Shown here: in pieces, positions 34,862 through 45,500 of the stretch | Position numbering within the stretch: the stretch's first letter is position 1 | How the letters are laid out: the number at the start of each line of letters is the position of its first letter | Assembly (NCBI RefSeq): GCF_031846345.1 | Contig: NZ_JAVRHX010000003.1 | Location: 248,001-312,000 of the forward strand | Length of the DNA stretch: 64,000 bases | Direction: 5' to 3' | Source of the DNA: Glaciecola petra | GTDB taxonomy: Bacteria; Pseudomonadota; Gammaproteobacteria; Enterobacterales; Alteromonadaceae | Notes under the pieces: model-generated | Told to the model about the DNA's origin: nothing | The model's input: only the letters and a program-made list of their open reading frames with translations | The model's database searches: none | Program-made: the position numbers and the translations under genes

Positions 34862-35836
34862 TTATTCAGCATTGCCAAAATCTTGCGGAGTTTTTTCGAG
34901 ATCAGGTTCGGTATTACTTTCTAGTATGGCGTTTTTACGTATAAAACTGATAGAAGGCGCAAAAAATACCGCACCTGTTTCTGCATTAGAATAATCTAAT
35001 AACTTATCGTAATGGCCGTTTTCATCACCATAGATGCGACTATGCAAATAGTGTTTAAACGCGTTTGGATGAGCGCTGCACGATACAAAATATAAACCTT
35101 GTGTGCTCATATCTCCATAAGGCATGCTCTGATTAAGCAAAGTCGGATATTCGCCTAATGGACCGACTAATTTCGTTCTAAATGAGTGCGAATCTAGCCC
35201 TGTATTTACCACATCTAAGTTGTGTTCTTTGGTTTTACCCATCACTTGTTGTTGATTTTTCTCTGACAATTTTTGCCACTTTGACATGTCATGACGATAC
35301 CGCTGAATATGAACGTATGAGCCTGCGCTAAAATCAGCGTCATTTTCGTCAACTAAACTAATTGCGAACTTCTTGCTTCCCCTAGGACTGTCATCAGAAA
35401 TGACAAAACCAGTCCAGTCACGCCCATCTAAGTATCGAAATGCTTGCACTTGTTCGATGAGTTCAGTGTGCAGTTTAAGTGCTTGCATCACTTCAATACC
35501 AATTGCTTGGCAAATGTCTAAACGATCAGCTCTAATTTGAATAAACAAATCACAAGGAAGTACTGGTGCGCAGCGGTCTTCACATTGCATGTCGGGAAAA
35601 GTAGACAAATATTTAGGACGTTTATGAGGATATAACTCATCCCAAAAGGCATTACCTACGCCTATTATACCGGATATCATAGCTTCATAATGTTCGTCAT
35701 CAAAATGATCAAAAATATCAAGCAATGTAGTCAGCTTTACACGCATACTGGCAACATCATCATCAACCACATTAAAGAGTAAATATAAAGCGTGCAGATT
35801 AGGTTCAGCACATATTCCTTTTTGAGCTTGATTCAT
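34862..35836 (-). CDS. Dye-decolourising peroxidase homologue lacking distal catalytic residues
   Basis: 324 residues of the DyP/YfeX haem family. Co-linear blocks with YfeX are FRYLDGRDWTGFV, GSYVHIQRYRHDMSKWQKLS, MGKTKEHN, QSMPYGDMSTQGLYF and GAVFFAPSISF. The proximal haem ligand His is kept in LDSHSFRTKL. But the distal Asp motif GFVDGTENP reads GFVISDDSP, and the distal Arg before QS(L/M)PYG is Asn (LLNQSMPYG). A peroxidase mechanism as known for the family would therefore be impaired. It could bind haem for another purpose. Its ATG overlaps the ggt stop by one base, so the two are coupled. Haem binding is inferred from one residue only. Confidence 0.75.
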   Translation of the reverse strand: MNQAQKGICAEPNLHALYLLFNVVDDDVASMRVKLTTLLDIFDHFDDEHYEAMISGIIGVGNAFWDELYPHKRPKYLSTFPDMQCEDRCAPVLPCDLFIQIRADRLDICQAIGIEVMQALKLHTELIEQVQAFRYLDGRDWTGFVISDDSPRGSKKFAISLVDENDADFSAGSYVHIQRYRHDMSKWQKLSEKNQQQVMGKTKEHNLDVVNTGLDSHSFRTKLVGPLGEYPTLLNQSMPYGDMSTQGLYFVSCSAHPNAFKHYLHSRIYGDENGHYDKLLDYSNAETGAVFFAPSISFIRKNAILESNTEPDLEKTPQDFGNAE

Positions 35837-37530
35837 TAATATCCCGCAGCTTGACCATCTTTTCTTGTTTCAGATGCGCCATAATATACTTTGTTTTTAT
35901 CGTCATACATTATGGCCTGATAACCTCCAAAGGCGCCAAGACTATCAGTAAGAGTATGCCCTTTTTTAAGCAATGCGCGCCTTGTAGCCTGACTAAAGCC
36001 AGATTCTAAACTGACAAATCCACCATCTTCCATGACCGCTCCCATTGGGCTGCTCGAGCCGGTGTGTAAAATTCTTGGAGCATCACCTGCCTCTTGTAAG
36101 CTCATTCCAAAATCAATCATGTTGATTATGATCTGTGCATGCATTTGTGGTTGTGTTCCCCCTCCCATTACGCCAAAACTCATCAAAGGCTTATTGTTGC
36201 GAGTAACAAAGGCTGGAATAATAGTATGAAAAGGCCGTTTGCCTGGTGCATATTGGTTAAAATGCCCATCTTCTAAAGCGAACATTTCGCCGCGGTTTTG
36301 CATAACAAAGCCCAAATCAGTTGGTATCATTCCCGAGCCCATGCCACGATAATTGCTTTGAATCAGCGACACCATGTTTCCTTGCCCATCCGCAACCGTG
36401 AGATAAATCGTATCACCTTCGTTTTTGCCGGCATCAACACGTTTGGCCGCAATTTCTGGCGATATTAACTTTTGACGCTCAGCGGCATATTCTTTTGAAA
36501 TCAACCAATCGACAGGCAGCTCATTAAAGCTTGGGTCTGCATAGAATTTTGCGCGGTCAGCAAAGGCCAATTTTTTTGCCTCAACAAAAGTATGTACAAA
36601 TTCGGCGGAGTCACGTTGCATGCCTTCTACATCGTATAATTCCATTACGTTGAGTATTTGTAGCGCGGCGATACCTTGTCCGTTGGGAGGGAGCTCCCAC
36701 ACATCGTAACCACGATAATTACTCGACACAGGTTCAACCCACTCAGAATAATGTGCAGCCATGTCTTGATAGCTTAAGAAGCCGCCTTGGCTCTCCATAA
36801 ACGCGCCAATCGTGCGAGCTATATCGCCTTTGTAAAAAGCGTCACGACCACCAGTAGCAATTTTTTCATAGGTGTTGGCAAGTGCTGGATTTTTGAAAAT
36901 TTGTCCTTTTTGCGGTGTTTTACCATTAATCGTAAAGGTCTCTTTAAAACCAGGGTATTGCCCAATACGCTTTTGATTTATCTCAAAATAGTAAGCAATC
37001 AGCTCTGTCACAGGGAAACCAGAACGCGCATATTCGATAGAAGGCGCTAGTAAATCTTGCATAGGTAATGAGCCAAAGCGCTCATTCAGCATAAACCAAC
37101 CGTCTACAGCACCGGGCACAGATACTGGTAAAGGCCCAAACTTTGGTATTTCAGTGATGCCTTTTTCAGCAAATGTCTCTAACGTTAAACCTTGAGGAGA
37201 CCGGCCTGATGCATTTAAACCATATAATTTTTTGGTCTCTGCATGCCATACAATGGCAAATAAATCACCTCCAATACCGCAGCCTGTTGGCTCTACTAGG
37301 CCTAACATTGCGTTCGCTGCAATAGCAGCATCTATGGCGTTGCCACCTCGCTTTAAGACATCGAGTGCAACTTGAGTCGCGAGTGGTTGACTAGTAGCAG
37401 CCATACCGTTTTGCGCAATAACCTCTGAGCGACTAGCATACGGTTTTCCCGTAATACGATCATAGGCATGCGCGCATTGGAAGCTAGTGACCACAAGAAT
37501 ACTAAATAAAAACGATATTGATTTATGCAT
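35836..37530 (-). CDS. ggt: Gamma-glutamyltransferase family protein
   Basis: N-terminal-nucleophile hydrolase of 564 residues with a signal peptide (ending near QCAHAYD), so periplasmic. It would self-cleave before the catalytic Thr (EGDTIYLTVADGQGNMVSLIQSNY, about residue 374) and act on glutathione or other gamma-glutamyl amides. LDVLKRGGNAIDAAIAANAMLGLVEP and GCGIGGDLFAIVW are strong family marks. The DTIYLTVAD form, without the NTTH of classical GGTs, is the subgroup also called acylase-like, so the substrate is uncertain. First gene of a three-gene operon. Confidence 0.88.
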   Translation of the reverse strand: MHKSISFLFSILVVTSFQCAHAYDRITGKPYASRSEVIAQNGMAATSQPLATQVALDVLKRGGNAIDAAIAANAMLGLVEPTGCGIGGDLFAIVWHAETKKLYGLNASGRSPQGLTLETFAEKGITEIPKFGPLPVSVPGAVDGWFMLNERFGSLPMQDLLAPSIEYARSGFPVTELIAYYFEINQKRIGQYPGFKETFTINGKTPQKGQIFKNPALANTYEKIATGGRDAFYKGDIARTIGAFMESQGGFLSYQDMAAHYSEWVEPVSSNYRGYDVWELPPNGQGIAALQILNVMELYDVEGMQRDSAEFVHTFVEAKKLAFADRAKFYADPSFNELPVDWLISKEYAAERQKLISPEIAAKRVDAGKNEGDTIYLTVADGQGNMVSLIQSNYRGMGSGMIPTDLGFVMQNRGEMFALEDGHFNQYAPGKRPFHTIIPAFVTRNNKPLMSFGVMGGGTQPQMHAQIIINMIDFGMSLQEAGDAPRILHTGSSSPMGAVMEDGGFVSLESGFSQATRRALLKKGHTLTDSLGAFGGYQAIMYDDKNKVYYGASETRKDGQAAGY

Positions 37531-37690
37531 AAAAAGCTTGTCTCTTGATTAGGTGAATCAGCATGTTTAGGCTTATATTCAACGTTAGTCTATTTGTGCT
37601 GAATTTGATAGTGCAAACATGGATATTTACTTGTTATTACTAGGTATAAGTGTAACCCTAGCAATGAGTTAACACAATGAAGGAAAGACA

Positions 37691-38056
37691 ATGTCTGCTT
37701 CTGGAAAACACTTTACCCCAATCAACTACATTGAATTTGCCGCTAACGATTTACGTAAAATAAAAACGTTTTACACCGCTGCTTTTGATTGGGTGTTTAC
37801 CGATTATGGCCCTGATTACACCGCATTTGAAAAATCTGGCATTTGTGGGGGCTTCTACAAACACGACAAATTCGCCGACGCTGACCAAGGTTCCGCGCTA
37901 GTCGTGCTATATTCAACTGAACTTGAAAAATGCAAAGCAAGAGTTCAAAACCTGGGGGCAACTATTAAAACCGAAATTTTCGACTTTCCCGGTGGCCGAC
38001 GTTTCCATTTTATAGACCCATGCGGTAATGAACTCGCAGTTTGGACAGACAGATAA
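37691..38056 (+). CDS. VOC-family protein
   Basis: 121 residues. Starts FTPINYIEFAANDLRKIKTFYTAAFDW and ends FIDPCGNELAVWTD, the pattern of small bacterial glyoxalase-fold proteins with two beta-alpha-beta units. AAGGAA lies seven bases before the ATG. It precedes a second VOC protein by 56 bp and the two may be co-transcribed. Substrate unknown. Confidence 0.82.
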   Translation: MSASGKHFTPINYIEFAANDLRKIKTFYTAAFDWVFTDYGPDYTAFEKSGICGGFYKHDKFADADQGSALVVLYSTELEKCKARVQNLGATIKTEIFDFPGGRRFHFIDPCGNELAVWTDR

Positions 38057-38112
38057 AAAACCAGACGTCCCAAGCATAAAATAATTATTGCGCTATTGAT
38101 AAGGAGATATTT

Positions 38113-38556
38113 ATGCAATTTCTACACACCATGGTTAGAGTGACAGACTTAGATGCCTCTTTACACTTTTATTGTCATTTATTGGGCTTGATTGAAACCA
38201 GACGCTATGAAAATGAAAAAGGCCGATTTACCCTTGTATTTTTATGTGCCCCGGAAGATTCTGAAAGCGCTAATAGTAAACAATCTCCATTGATGGAATT
38301 GACCTACAATTGGGATCCACAGCCCGAATACACAACAGGTAGAGCTTTTGGGCACTTGGCATTTAGAACTAATGACCTATATGCGCTTTGTGACAAATTG
38401 CAAAAAGCTGGCGTGATAATTAATCGCCCTCCTCGCGATGGTCATATGGCATTTGTAAAATCACCTGACAATATTTCGATTGAGCTATTGCAAAAAGGAG
38501 ATAATTTGCCCAAAACAGAACCATGGGCATCTATGGAGAATATAGGTGATTGGTAA
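38113..38556 (+). CDS. gloA: Lactoylglutathione lyase (glyoxalase I)-like
   Basis: 147 residues. All four metal ligands of glyoxalase I can be placed: His in FLHTMVRV, Glu in LMELTYNW, His in FGHLAF and Glu in SIELLQK. YCHLLGL and LYALCDKLQKAGV fit the family. Expected reaction: isomerisation of the methylglyoxal-glutathione hemithioacetal to S-lactoylglutathione. AAGGAG precedes the ATG. The chain is about 12 residues longer than E. coli GloA at the C-terminus. Another VOC activity remains possible. Confidence 0.82.
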   Translation: MQFLHTMVRVTDLDASLHFYCHLLGLIETRRYENEKGRFTLVFLCAPEDSESANSKQSPLMELTYNWDPQPEYTTGRAFGHLAFRTNDLYALCDKLQKAGVIINRPPRDGHMAFVKSPDNISIELLQKGDNLPKTEPWASMENIGDW

Positions 38557-38639
38557 AGGAACAAATACCCTGTAAAATGGTCCCATGTACCTAATGAAGA
38601 TATGAAAATAATTAAACTTAGATAAGGCAGTATATAAAT

Positions 38640-40193
38640 ATGTTTAATAAATTAAATCGTGTTGTCGTTTGTAAAACTTTTTCACTTGTGGCGTTAATAA
38701 TCAGTACCTCGGCTTTGAATGCGCATGACCATGGTGTGCCAGGCGATAAATTTGACCTCAGTGAATGGAATATAACCCTTCCCATAGACGGCAATAATGA
38801 TCAAAAACCCGACACTATTTCGGTAAAAAAATTACAAGACTTCGCGCACCCAGATTTTTTCTATCTCGACGATAATGGCGGCATGGTGTTTGTTTCTCCA
38901 AATAATGGTTTTACTACTCCAAACACTACCAACTCTCGCAGTGAATTACGTCAGATGCTCAAAGGCACTAGCTCTCGCATTAAAACGCAGTCACCCAAAA
39001 ATAGCTTTACAGTCGCAAGTAGCCCTATTGCCAAGCGATTTGCACAAATAGGTGGCAAAATGGAAGCTAGCGTAAAGGTAAATCATGTATCTTTGCGTGC
39101 AAAATACCCAAATAAACCACCTGCATACTCGGTTGTTATTGGTCAAATACATGCCACTAAATGGGAAAAAAAGGTAAAAGGCTTTGGATGGGGCAATGAA
39201 CCCTTAAAGATCTATTATAAAAAATGGCCTGAACATAAAACAGGCTCAGTTTTTTGGACTTACGAGCGCAACTTACCTAAAGATGACCCCAATCGCACAG
39301 ACATTGCATACCCTGTATGGGGCAATTTGTGGACTGATAGCAATGATCCTAAAGACAATGGTATTGCATTAGGTGAGTCTATAAATTACGAAGTTAACGT
39401 ACATAAAGATGTTATGTATTTGAGTTTTTCTGCAGAAGGTCGCGAAACCGTTGAATATAAAATCAACTTAGCTAATGCCGTTGACGCCTACGGTAAACTA
39501 GATAAATTTGACCATCCTTATGGTTACACTTTGGATTGGAATTATTTTAAAGCCGGCGCTTACAATCAGTGCAGCACCTCAGATGCGCCAGGTTTTTGGT
39601 ATGCTGGCTGCCCAGGCACAGGCAACTGGGAAGAAGATAAAGCCAATGGTGATTACGTTAGTGTTACCTTTTCTCGTTTAGTATTGGGCGAGAGCACAGA
39701 ACCTCGGTCAGACCATGGTGTTCGAAAAGCTAAGAAACCCCAAATTGGAGCGTCACTCAATCAAAAAGAAGCACTTAACATCGCTGATATACCGGCTAGC
39801 GCTCTTACTGCTATCAAAGCTATTCAGGCAAATTTTGAGGTTAAGGAGGCTGAAAAAGAATTTAAGCATGGTAATGTTTATTTGGATGTTGAAGGTACCT
39901 TAGCCGACGGTAGCGAAATAGAATTTGATATGTTGCAAACAGACAATGAATGGAAAGTGGTCGAAATCCAAAGGGATCTTGATTGGCTACAATTACCTGA
40001 AAACGTGAGCACGGCACTATTACAAGATACTGCTGATTTTTCAGCAAAACGCATTATTGAAAGTATTCAACATGGTACCGATATCACTGTTTATGAATTT
40101 TATTCGGTAAACAATGACGGAAAAGAATTTCGCAAAGAAGTGAAAGTTGAAAATAATATAGCAATGGTTCTAAAGGAAGAATGGCAACATTAG
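38640..40193 (+). CDS. PL7 alginate lyase with C-terminal PepSY-like repeats
   Basis: 517 residues, secreted (signal peptide ending near ALNAHDHG). The PL7 jelly-roll catalytic domain (about 30-360) has the three signature motifs: RSELRQML, QIHA (the QIH form is associated with guluronate-containing substrate) and YFKAGAYNQC. Tyr in YNQ and His in QIH are the usual catalytic pair. After about residue 375 come two roughly 65-residue repeats (IPASALTAIKAIQANFEV... and LPENVSTALLQDTADFSA...), which look like PepSY-type domains and are not a usual carbohydrate-binding module. It depolymerises brown-algal alginate outside the cell or in the periplasm. No other alginate genes are nearby. Confidence 0.9.
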   Translation: MFNKLNRVVVCKTFSLVALIISTSALNAHDHGVPGDKFDLSEWNITLPIDGNNDQKPDTISVKKLQDFAHPDFFYLDDNGGMVFVSPNNGFTTPNTTNSRSELRQMLKGTSSRIKTQSPKNSFTVASSPIAKRFAQIGGKMEASVKVNHVSLRAKYPNKPPAYSVVIGQIHATKWEKKVKGFGWGNEPLKIYYKKWPEHKTGSVFWTYERNLPKDDPNRTDIAYPVWGNLWTDSNDPKDNGIALGESINYEVNVHKDVMYLSFSAEGRETVEYKINLANAVDAYGKLDKFDHPYGYTLDWNYFKAGAYNQCSTSDAPGFWYAGCPGTGNWEEDKANGDYVSVTFSRLVLGESTEPRSDHGVRKAKKPQIGASLNQKEALNIADIPASALTAIKAIQANFEVKEAEKEFKHGNVYLDVEGTLADGSEIEFDMLQTDNEWKVVEIQRDLDWLQLPENVSTALLQDTADFSAKRIIESIQHGTDITVYEFYSVNNDGKEFRKEVKVENNIAMVLKEEWQH

Positions 40194-40247
40194 CCGAGCT
40201 AACTAGCATAGCGTTATAAGCATATTGCGCTTGTTTAAAAACTGATG

Positions 40248-42386
40248 CTAACGATTACCGGTTTTTTTTGTCATCACAATATCTTTATGCCAAAGGGTGA
40301 CCTGGTTTCGTCCATTCTGCTTAGAAAAATATAGTGCATTGTCTGCCCTAGTGATTATGCTAGTAGGCGTGTCGTCTTGCTTGTTGGACTCTGCGATACC
40401 AAAACTACAGGTTATCCTAATATTTTCGAATGTTGTATTTTCTATGGTTTGACGAATTTTATCTGCTACCGCTATTGCCTGTTTTACAGCAGTATCAGGT
40501 AATACGAGACAAAATTCCTCACCGCCATATCTAGCGACAATATCACCTTTACGCACAGATGCTTTTAGGCACTCAACAAAGCTAATTAGCACCTCATCCC
40601 CGGCGTCATGCCCGTGGGTGTCGTTTACTTCTTTAAAATGGTCAATATCCGCCATAATAATACTGTAACCTTGCGTTTGGTCTTTTGCATCAAACTCACG
40701 TTCAAAGATATTAAACAGGCCTCTTCGATTAAAGCAGTTTGTGAGGTGATCATGATCAGCAAGGTAGTCGAGTTCAACATTGCGTTTTCGTGAAGCAATC
40801 GAGACTCGATAAATATAAAACGCAATACAAAAACATATAACGAGCAAAACAAAAAGCGCTATATTTGTATAGCGCTTTTTAATGATTTCAAGTTCGGCAA
40901 TTCGACTTGCTTGCTTTGCAATTTCAATTTCGTTGTTCTTTTTAACAAGAGTAAGTTGATCTAATTCGACTTTTTCTCGCAAAGAATCAAGCTCTACTTC
41001 CATGATATGTGACTCTAAGTTAGCTTTAGCAAAAGCCAGTTTATTTTCTTCGCGTTCCTTATATATTTCCGTAGAAATTTCAATTAATGCTTCAGACCAC
41101 AAAAGTGCCTTTTGAAAATCGCCTCTTTCTTTTTCGATTTTTTGTAACTGCCTATAAATGTTAGCGACTTCTGTTTTGTGTATAGAACCTTTAGCAAGCG
41201 CCAATGCCTCTTTGTATAGTGACTCAGACTTTTCCACATCATCATTATAAAAACTGCTAGCTAATCTAATTAGAGACTTTAGTTGACCAATTTTACTATC
41301 TGAAAGCACGGCTAAGCGGATTGATTCACGGTAATACTCTCTTGCTTGGAAAATGTTGTCCTTTTTTTGATAAATTTCACCTATTATCCTAGCCGTAATA
41401 ATAGCCTTAGCTCTTTCGTCAGCATTTCTAAAAATAGTGTGTGCTTGTTGCACCATTTCCATTGCAAAGTCATACTTTCCCTTGTCCATTTCGTATACTG
41501 CAATTTGCCGATAAGCCGCTGCAAGGGTTTTGCTTGGCACTTTTTCGGGGGGCAATGCAATTGACTCTTGATAAAGCAATTGTGCTTCTTCATACTTTCC
41601 TAAACGAGTATATAGCAGTCCCATTTGATTAAGGCTTTCAGCAATTTTTCCTACGTCTTTCAAATCTCTATACATTTGTAGGGCTTTATCTAAGTATTCC
41701 AGTGAGGTCTCATATCTTTGTAATTGCCTGAACGTAGAGCCTGCAAGTACCAGCAATTCAGCATGCTCTTCTGGATTGTTTAGTTCTTCTTGAAGGTCTA
41801 GACTTTGATATACATATTCAAGAGAGCTACGCAAATTGTTTAGTTTAAATTCAAGGATAGCGACGTTTTTCAACGACTTTGAAATTAGCGTCTTGTCTTG
41901 CAAAAAGGTATGCGCCGCGAGGGCTTTATTGTGAAAACGTAAAGCCTGCTCAAAATTCTTTAACCTTTTGTATGTTTGACCTATTTGATGAAATGTCGAG
42001 CCTCTCATTGTTATTGCTTCTTCATCATCTCGCGATAAATACTTCAGTACTTTATTGAACGCGGCCAACGCTTCTTCATAAAGACCTTGTTCGTAGAAAG
42101 TAAATGCGCGTATTCTTAACACTCTTGCGGTTAACAGTTCGTCGCTTTGTGACAATAGGTCAGACATCAAAAAGTCGAGTGTCTTGTGAACTTGTTGGTA
42201 GTCTTTGTCTGAACGTAGTTGTTCAAGATAGGCGATAGAATCAGAAATTTGCGCTATAGGATTAGTTTCTTGTTGAACTGATATATCTTGAGCGTTTGCA
42301 ATATTCCCACACGTCAACACCAAATAGCACACTAAAATGCTAAAATATGGTTTTGCAAATATTGGTACTGTGGGAGAACGACTCAT
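40248..42386 (-). CDS. TPR-GGDEF diguanylate cyclase
   Basis: 712 residues. Signal peptide (ending near IANAQD), a periplasmic array of TPR repeats (about 45-440, e.g. ALAAFNKVLKYLSRDDEEA, SLEYLDKALQMYRDLKD), a coiled coil (about 445-505), one membrane helix (about 508-528) and a cytoplasmic GGDEF domain. The active site is GGEEF at about 619 and the product-inhibition site RKGD sits five residues before it, so it should make c-di-GMP and be feedback inhibited. The TPR part presumably senses a periplasmic protein. The coding region at the membrane helix contains a perfect hairpin (40851-40880). Confidence 0.9.
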   Translation of the reverse strand: MSRSPTVPIFAKPYFSILVCYLVLTCGNIANAQDISVQQETNPIAQISDSIAYLEQLRSDKDYQQVHKTLDFLMSDLLSQSDELLTARVLRIRAFTFYEQGLYEEALAAFNKVLKYLSRDDEEAITMRGSTFHQIGQTYKRLKNFEQALRFHNKALAAHTFLQDKTLISKSLKNVAILEFKLNNLRSSLEYVYQSLDLQEELNNPEEHAELLVLAGSTFRQLQRYETSLEYLDKALQMYRDLKDVGKIAESLNQMGLLYTRLGKYEEAQLLYQESIALPPEKVPSKTLAAAYRQIAVYEMDKGKYDFAMEMVQQAHTIFRNADERAKAIITARIIGEIYQKKDNIFQAREYYRESIRLAVLSDSKIGQLKSLIRLASSFYNDDVEKSESLYKEALALAKGSIHKTEVANIYRQLQKIEKERGDFQKALLWSEALIEISTEIYKEREENKLAFAKANLESHIMEVELDSLREKVELDQLTLVKKNNEIEIAKQASRIAELEIIKKRYTNIALFVLLVICFCIAFYIYRVSIASRKRNVELDYLADHDHLTNCFNRRGLFNIFEREFDAKDQTQGYSIIMADIDHFKEVNDTHGHDAGDEVLISFVECLKASVRKGDIVARYGGEEFCLVLPDTAVKQAIAVADKIRQTIENTTFENIRITCSFGIAESNKQDDTPTSIITRADNALYFSKQNGRNQVTLWHKDIVMTKKTGNR
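40851..40880. terminator. Terminator-like hairpin inside the diguanylate cyclase gene
   Basis: AAAAAGCGCTATA-TTTG-TATAGCGCTTTTT is a perfect 13-bp inverted repeat with a 4-base loop, with A/T runs like a bidirectional intrinsic terminator. It lies wholly within the coding sequence, at the start of the membrane helix. It may pause or attenuate transcription before the GGDEF part, or be a coding coincidence. Confidence 0.5.
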
Positions 42387-42548
42387 TTATAATGAATCCT
42401 CAATTATTCGAGATAATTGTAGCTGTGTTATATGCGTCATTCGTTTGCAATTTTTTTCTCATAAACGTTTATCGGTTGGGCGACCAATATCTTGATATTT
42501 CGGTCCCAAAAATACCTTTGTTTGACGATTTTTTGAGCTTACAAAAAA

Positions 42549-45500
42549 TTAGCTAACATTAAACCCTCTTATCCACCGTTGTAATTGTGCTCGTTTTTCA
42601 GCACTAATAGCGTGACATTTTTGAATAAGAACGCTCACTTGATGCATTAAATCCGCATTATTAATAGGCGGTAAATGTTTGTCAATATCGTCAAAGTCTG
42701 ACAGTCCCTTGTCTTTTGCAATATCGATTAATGCTGCCAAAGTGACTAAGTTTTCTTCCTTGATGTTTGTTTCAGACTCAGCGTTCCTCATCGCTAAAAA
42801 TCGGGTTCGATTAACAAACCGTTTGATACTTCGTGGCGTTTTATTGCTCATACCCATCACACGGGCCCATATTGAAATAGCCACTAAAAAGGGTTCTGAG
42901 TCAGTTTCAACGATCCGTTTTCGTTGGCGGTATCGCTCAGTTCTAATTAACATTCCGATGGCGACAATCAAGAGTAAAGGAATAATAATAACTTCACTTC
43001 GATTTTGGCTTCTATTTTGCCCGATTTCTAAGGGTGTTGTTACTTCTGTGGGCACGATGTTCTGCTGTTCTTCACTTTTTGAAGGGTCTGCAGGAGCATT
43101 TATATCGGGACTTTCACCGTTGGGACTTTCACCATTGGGACTTTTACCGTCAACAACCGCTTGTTCCGTGTCATTTTCTACAGGAATTGGTTGAGGTGCT
43201 TCTATAGCGGAGGCTAAAACGTATCCTAAAATAATACTAACTACCAATGAACCGACTACAACAAACTGCTTAATCCATTTTAATTTGCTTGTTTTAGCTT
43301 CAAAGCCCTTTACTTTTACCAAGGCCTTAAACTGCTCTTCGTTAGCATTAGGCACAGGAATTTCAATATTAATAATTTTTTCTAAGTAGCGGCGAGCCTT
43401 TATTTTTAATTTATTGGCATCTAGTTCACTGTAAGTGCTTTTGTAGTATGACTCGATAGCTTTTTCAACGGGATCTCTTTCCATTGCAATAACAATGAAG
43501 CAATTACCACTGCTTACCAAATAATTGATTGTTTCCATGACGTCCATTATTCGAGATTCTTTACAGCGATCTAGATCGTCTATAAAAATTGTGAGTGTGC
43601 TGTCACCTAAGGCATCGCATAGCATGCCAAACTCAGTTGCAAATTTTTCACGCAAACCAAGGTTTGCGCGCAAATCCAAGCCCTGTTTCCCACCTTTCAA
43701 CAATGTTTGTACAAGGCTTGCCCTAGATAAGCTCGAAATCTTGTCCATGCCCGCATTGAGAATAGGCAATGCGGCAATCAATGCGCTCAAGAATGGAATA
43801 CTGGTAAATGAAATTTGATTCGAACTAGTTGGCAAGCTCGTATCTGCCGTTAAAATAAACGTGAGAGATGCTAAAAAGATAAATGCGAAGCTGTAATAAA
43901 AGAATGGAGCGTCGTGCCAGCGCATTTTTAGTAAATTCCATCGATAGAGTAAGCCCGCTGAGCTCCAAAAAGGAGGGATGGCATTTCGCCTTACAGCATT
44001 AAGCAATCCTGCAAGAAATTGTTCTTCATTTTGATGATGCCATGCATTTACCCAAACTGGTTGCATATGAAATTGAAGAAGGTTTTCTTTTAAGAAATAC
44101 ATCAGCGATGATTTTCCGCTCCCCCAAGCCCCGGTAATCGCCAATGTTAGAGGTGCTTTGGTGCCAGCATTGCGTAAAAACCGAGATAACGCCGTCGAGA
44201 TTTCAGCAAAACCAAGCCTGTCTTGACTAAGATTTGATGCAGGTGCATCTGATACAAAACTATCAACAAGAAGCTGTTTTTTAATAATATCGGCATCTGG
44301 TCTTTCTGGTCGATATGACAGAATATAAAGCGCCCCAAAAATGCCCGCAAATAAAACGGCAAGCGACAACAAAGATGGGTAAGATTTTGGGCTCAATTCG
44401 GCGTAATTATTTCCGTTCCCATAAAATCGTTGCAACGCTGAGGGTAAAATTGCAATTGTCTCTATTGTTGAATCAGCGTGTATTACATTAACGATATCGT
44501 TATTAACAATTTGAAATTTTTCGCGAGATTCGGCCTGCGTATTAATTTCAAAGTTTGCAATATTTTTGATTGAGTCAGACCAGTCTATGGGGGGTAATAC
44601 ACTAGAAAATTCAACCACTACACCGGCTTGTAAGTCCAAGCTCAGATTTGAGAGAACTGTATTATCTGTATTTATCTGAACAACAGTCCCATTTTTTAGC
44701 AAACCCGAACGCAGATAATTTGAAACATTTAGTACCTTCTGTAAAAGCAATATATTTGACACCCTTGTATAGTCGTTAGGATTAACAGGAGGAGCGGTAT
44801 TCTGTTCAAGGTCTTGGATTGGCGCCTCTTTCTGGGTTTGTGTGTCAGGCTCACTCAACTTAGAATTTAAAGCTATTTTTAACAAAGAGCTTGGCATTTT
44901 ATCTTGCCGTGTTTGTAAAAGACTAGTAACCGATGTCAATGCATTAAAGGGGCGTTTAATTGGCTGTATAAATGCAGACACAGCTTCATCCAGCGAGGAC
45001 TGAACTTCTTGAGACTCTGACGGATTGGAAAACGCGTATATCCTAATACTGTAAGAAGCATCTTCCCCAGCTTCGCTTATTCGCTGCAACAAACTATCAA
45101 GTTGATTCGTTTGTTGTCCATCTAAACCTTCTCGAGAAGCGTTAAATTCTAAAACCAAAGGCTCAGGTATGTAGCTGTTATCGCTGGTATTTAAGGCTAC
45201 CGCGCTATAAGGGGACTTACTCTGCTCGTCCTGTTTGCTTATAAGTACTTGGCGACCATCTTCAAACCTAAGGGCCAAGTCTTTAGCTACGCTCCCAACA
45301 TGACTAATACTTACGTCACTATTAATAAGTGGTAAACGCAAAGGAGCGTTGCGTTCTATTAAATAATTAAAAGATGCGATTTTAAACCTGGAAGAGTCCT
45401 GTTTTAATGGATCAGGATCCAAACTAGCAAAAGTAGATAAAACCCAAAACAATAGGGCCCCAATAAGCAGACTCAAACATGCAAACAAAAATTGCTTGAT

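Noticed and set aside
42679..43194. Plus-strand open frame (171 codons) opposite the KAP gene
   Set aside because: Complement of conserved KAP coding sequence; no homology and no start signal.
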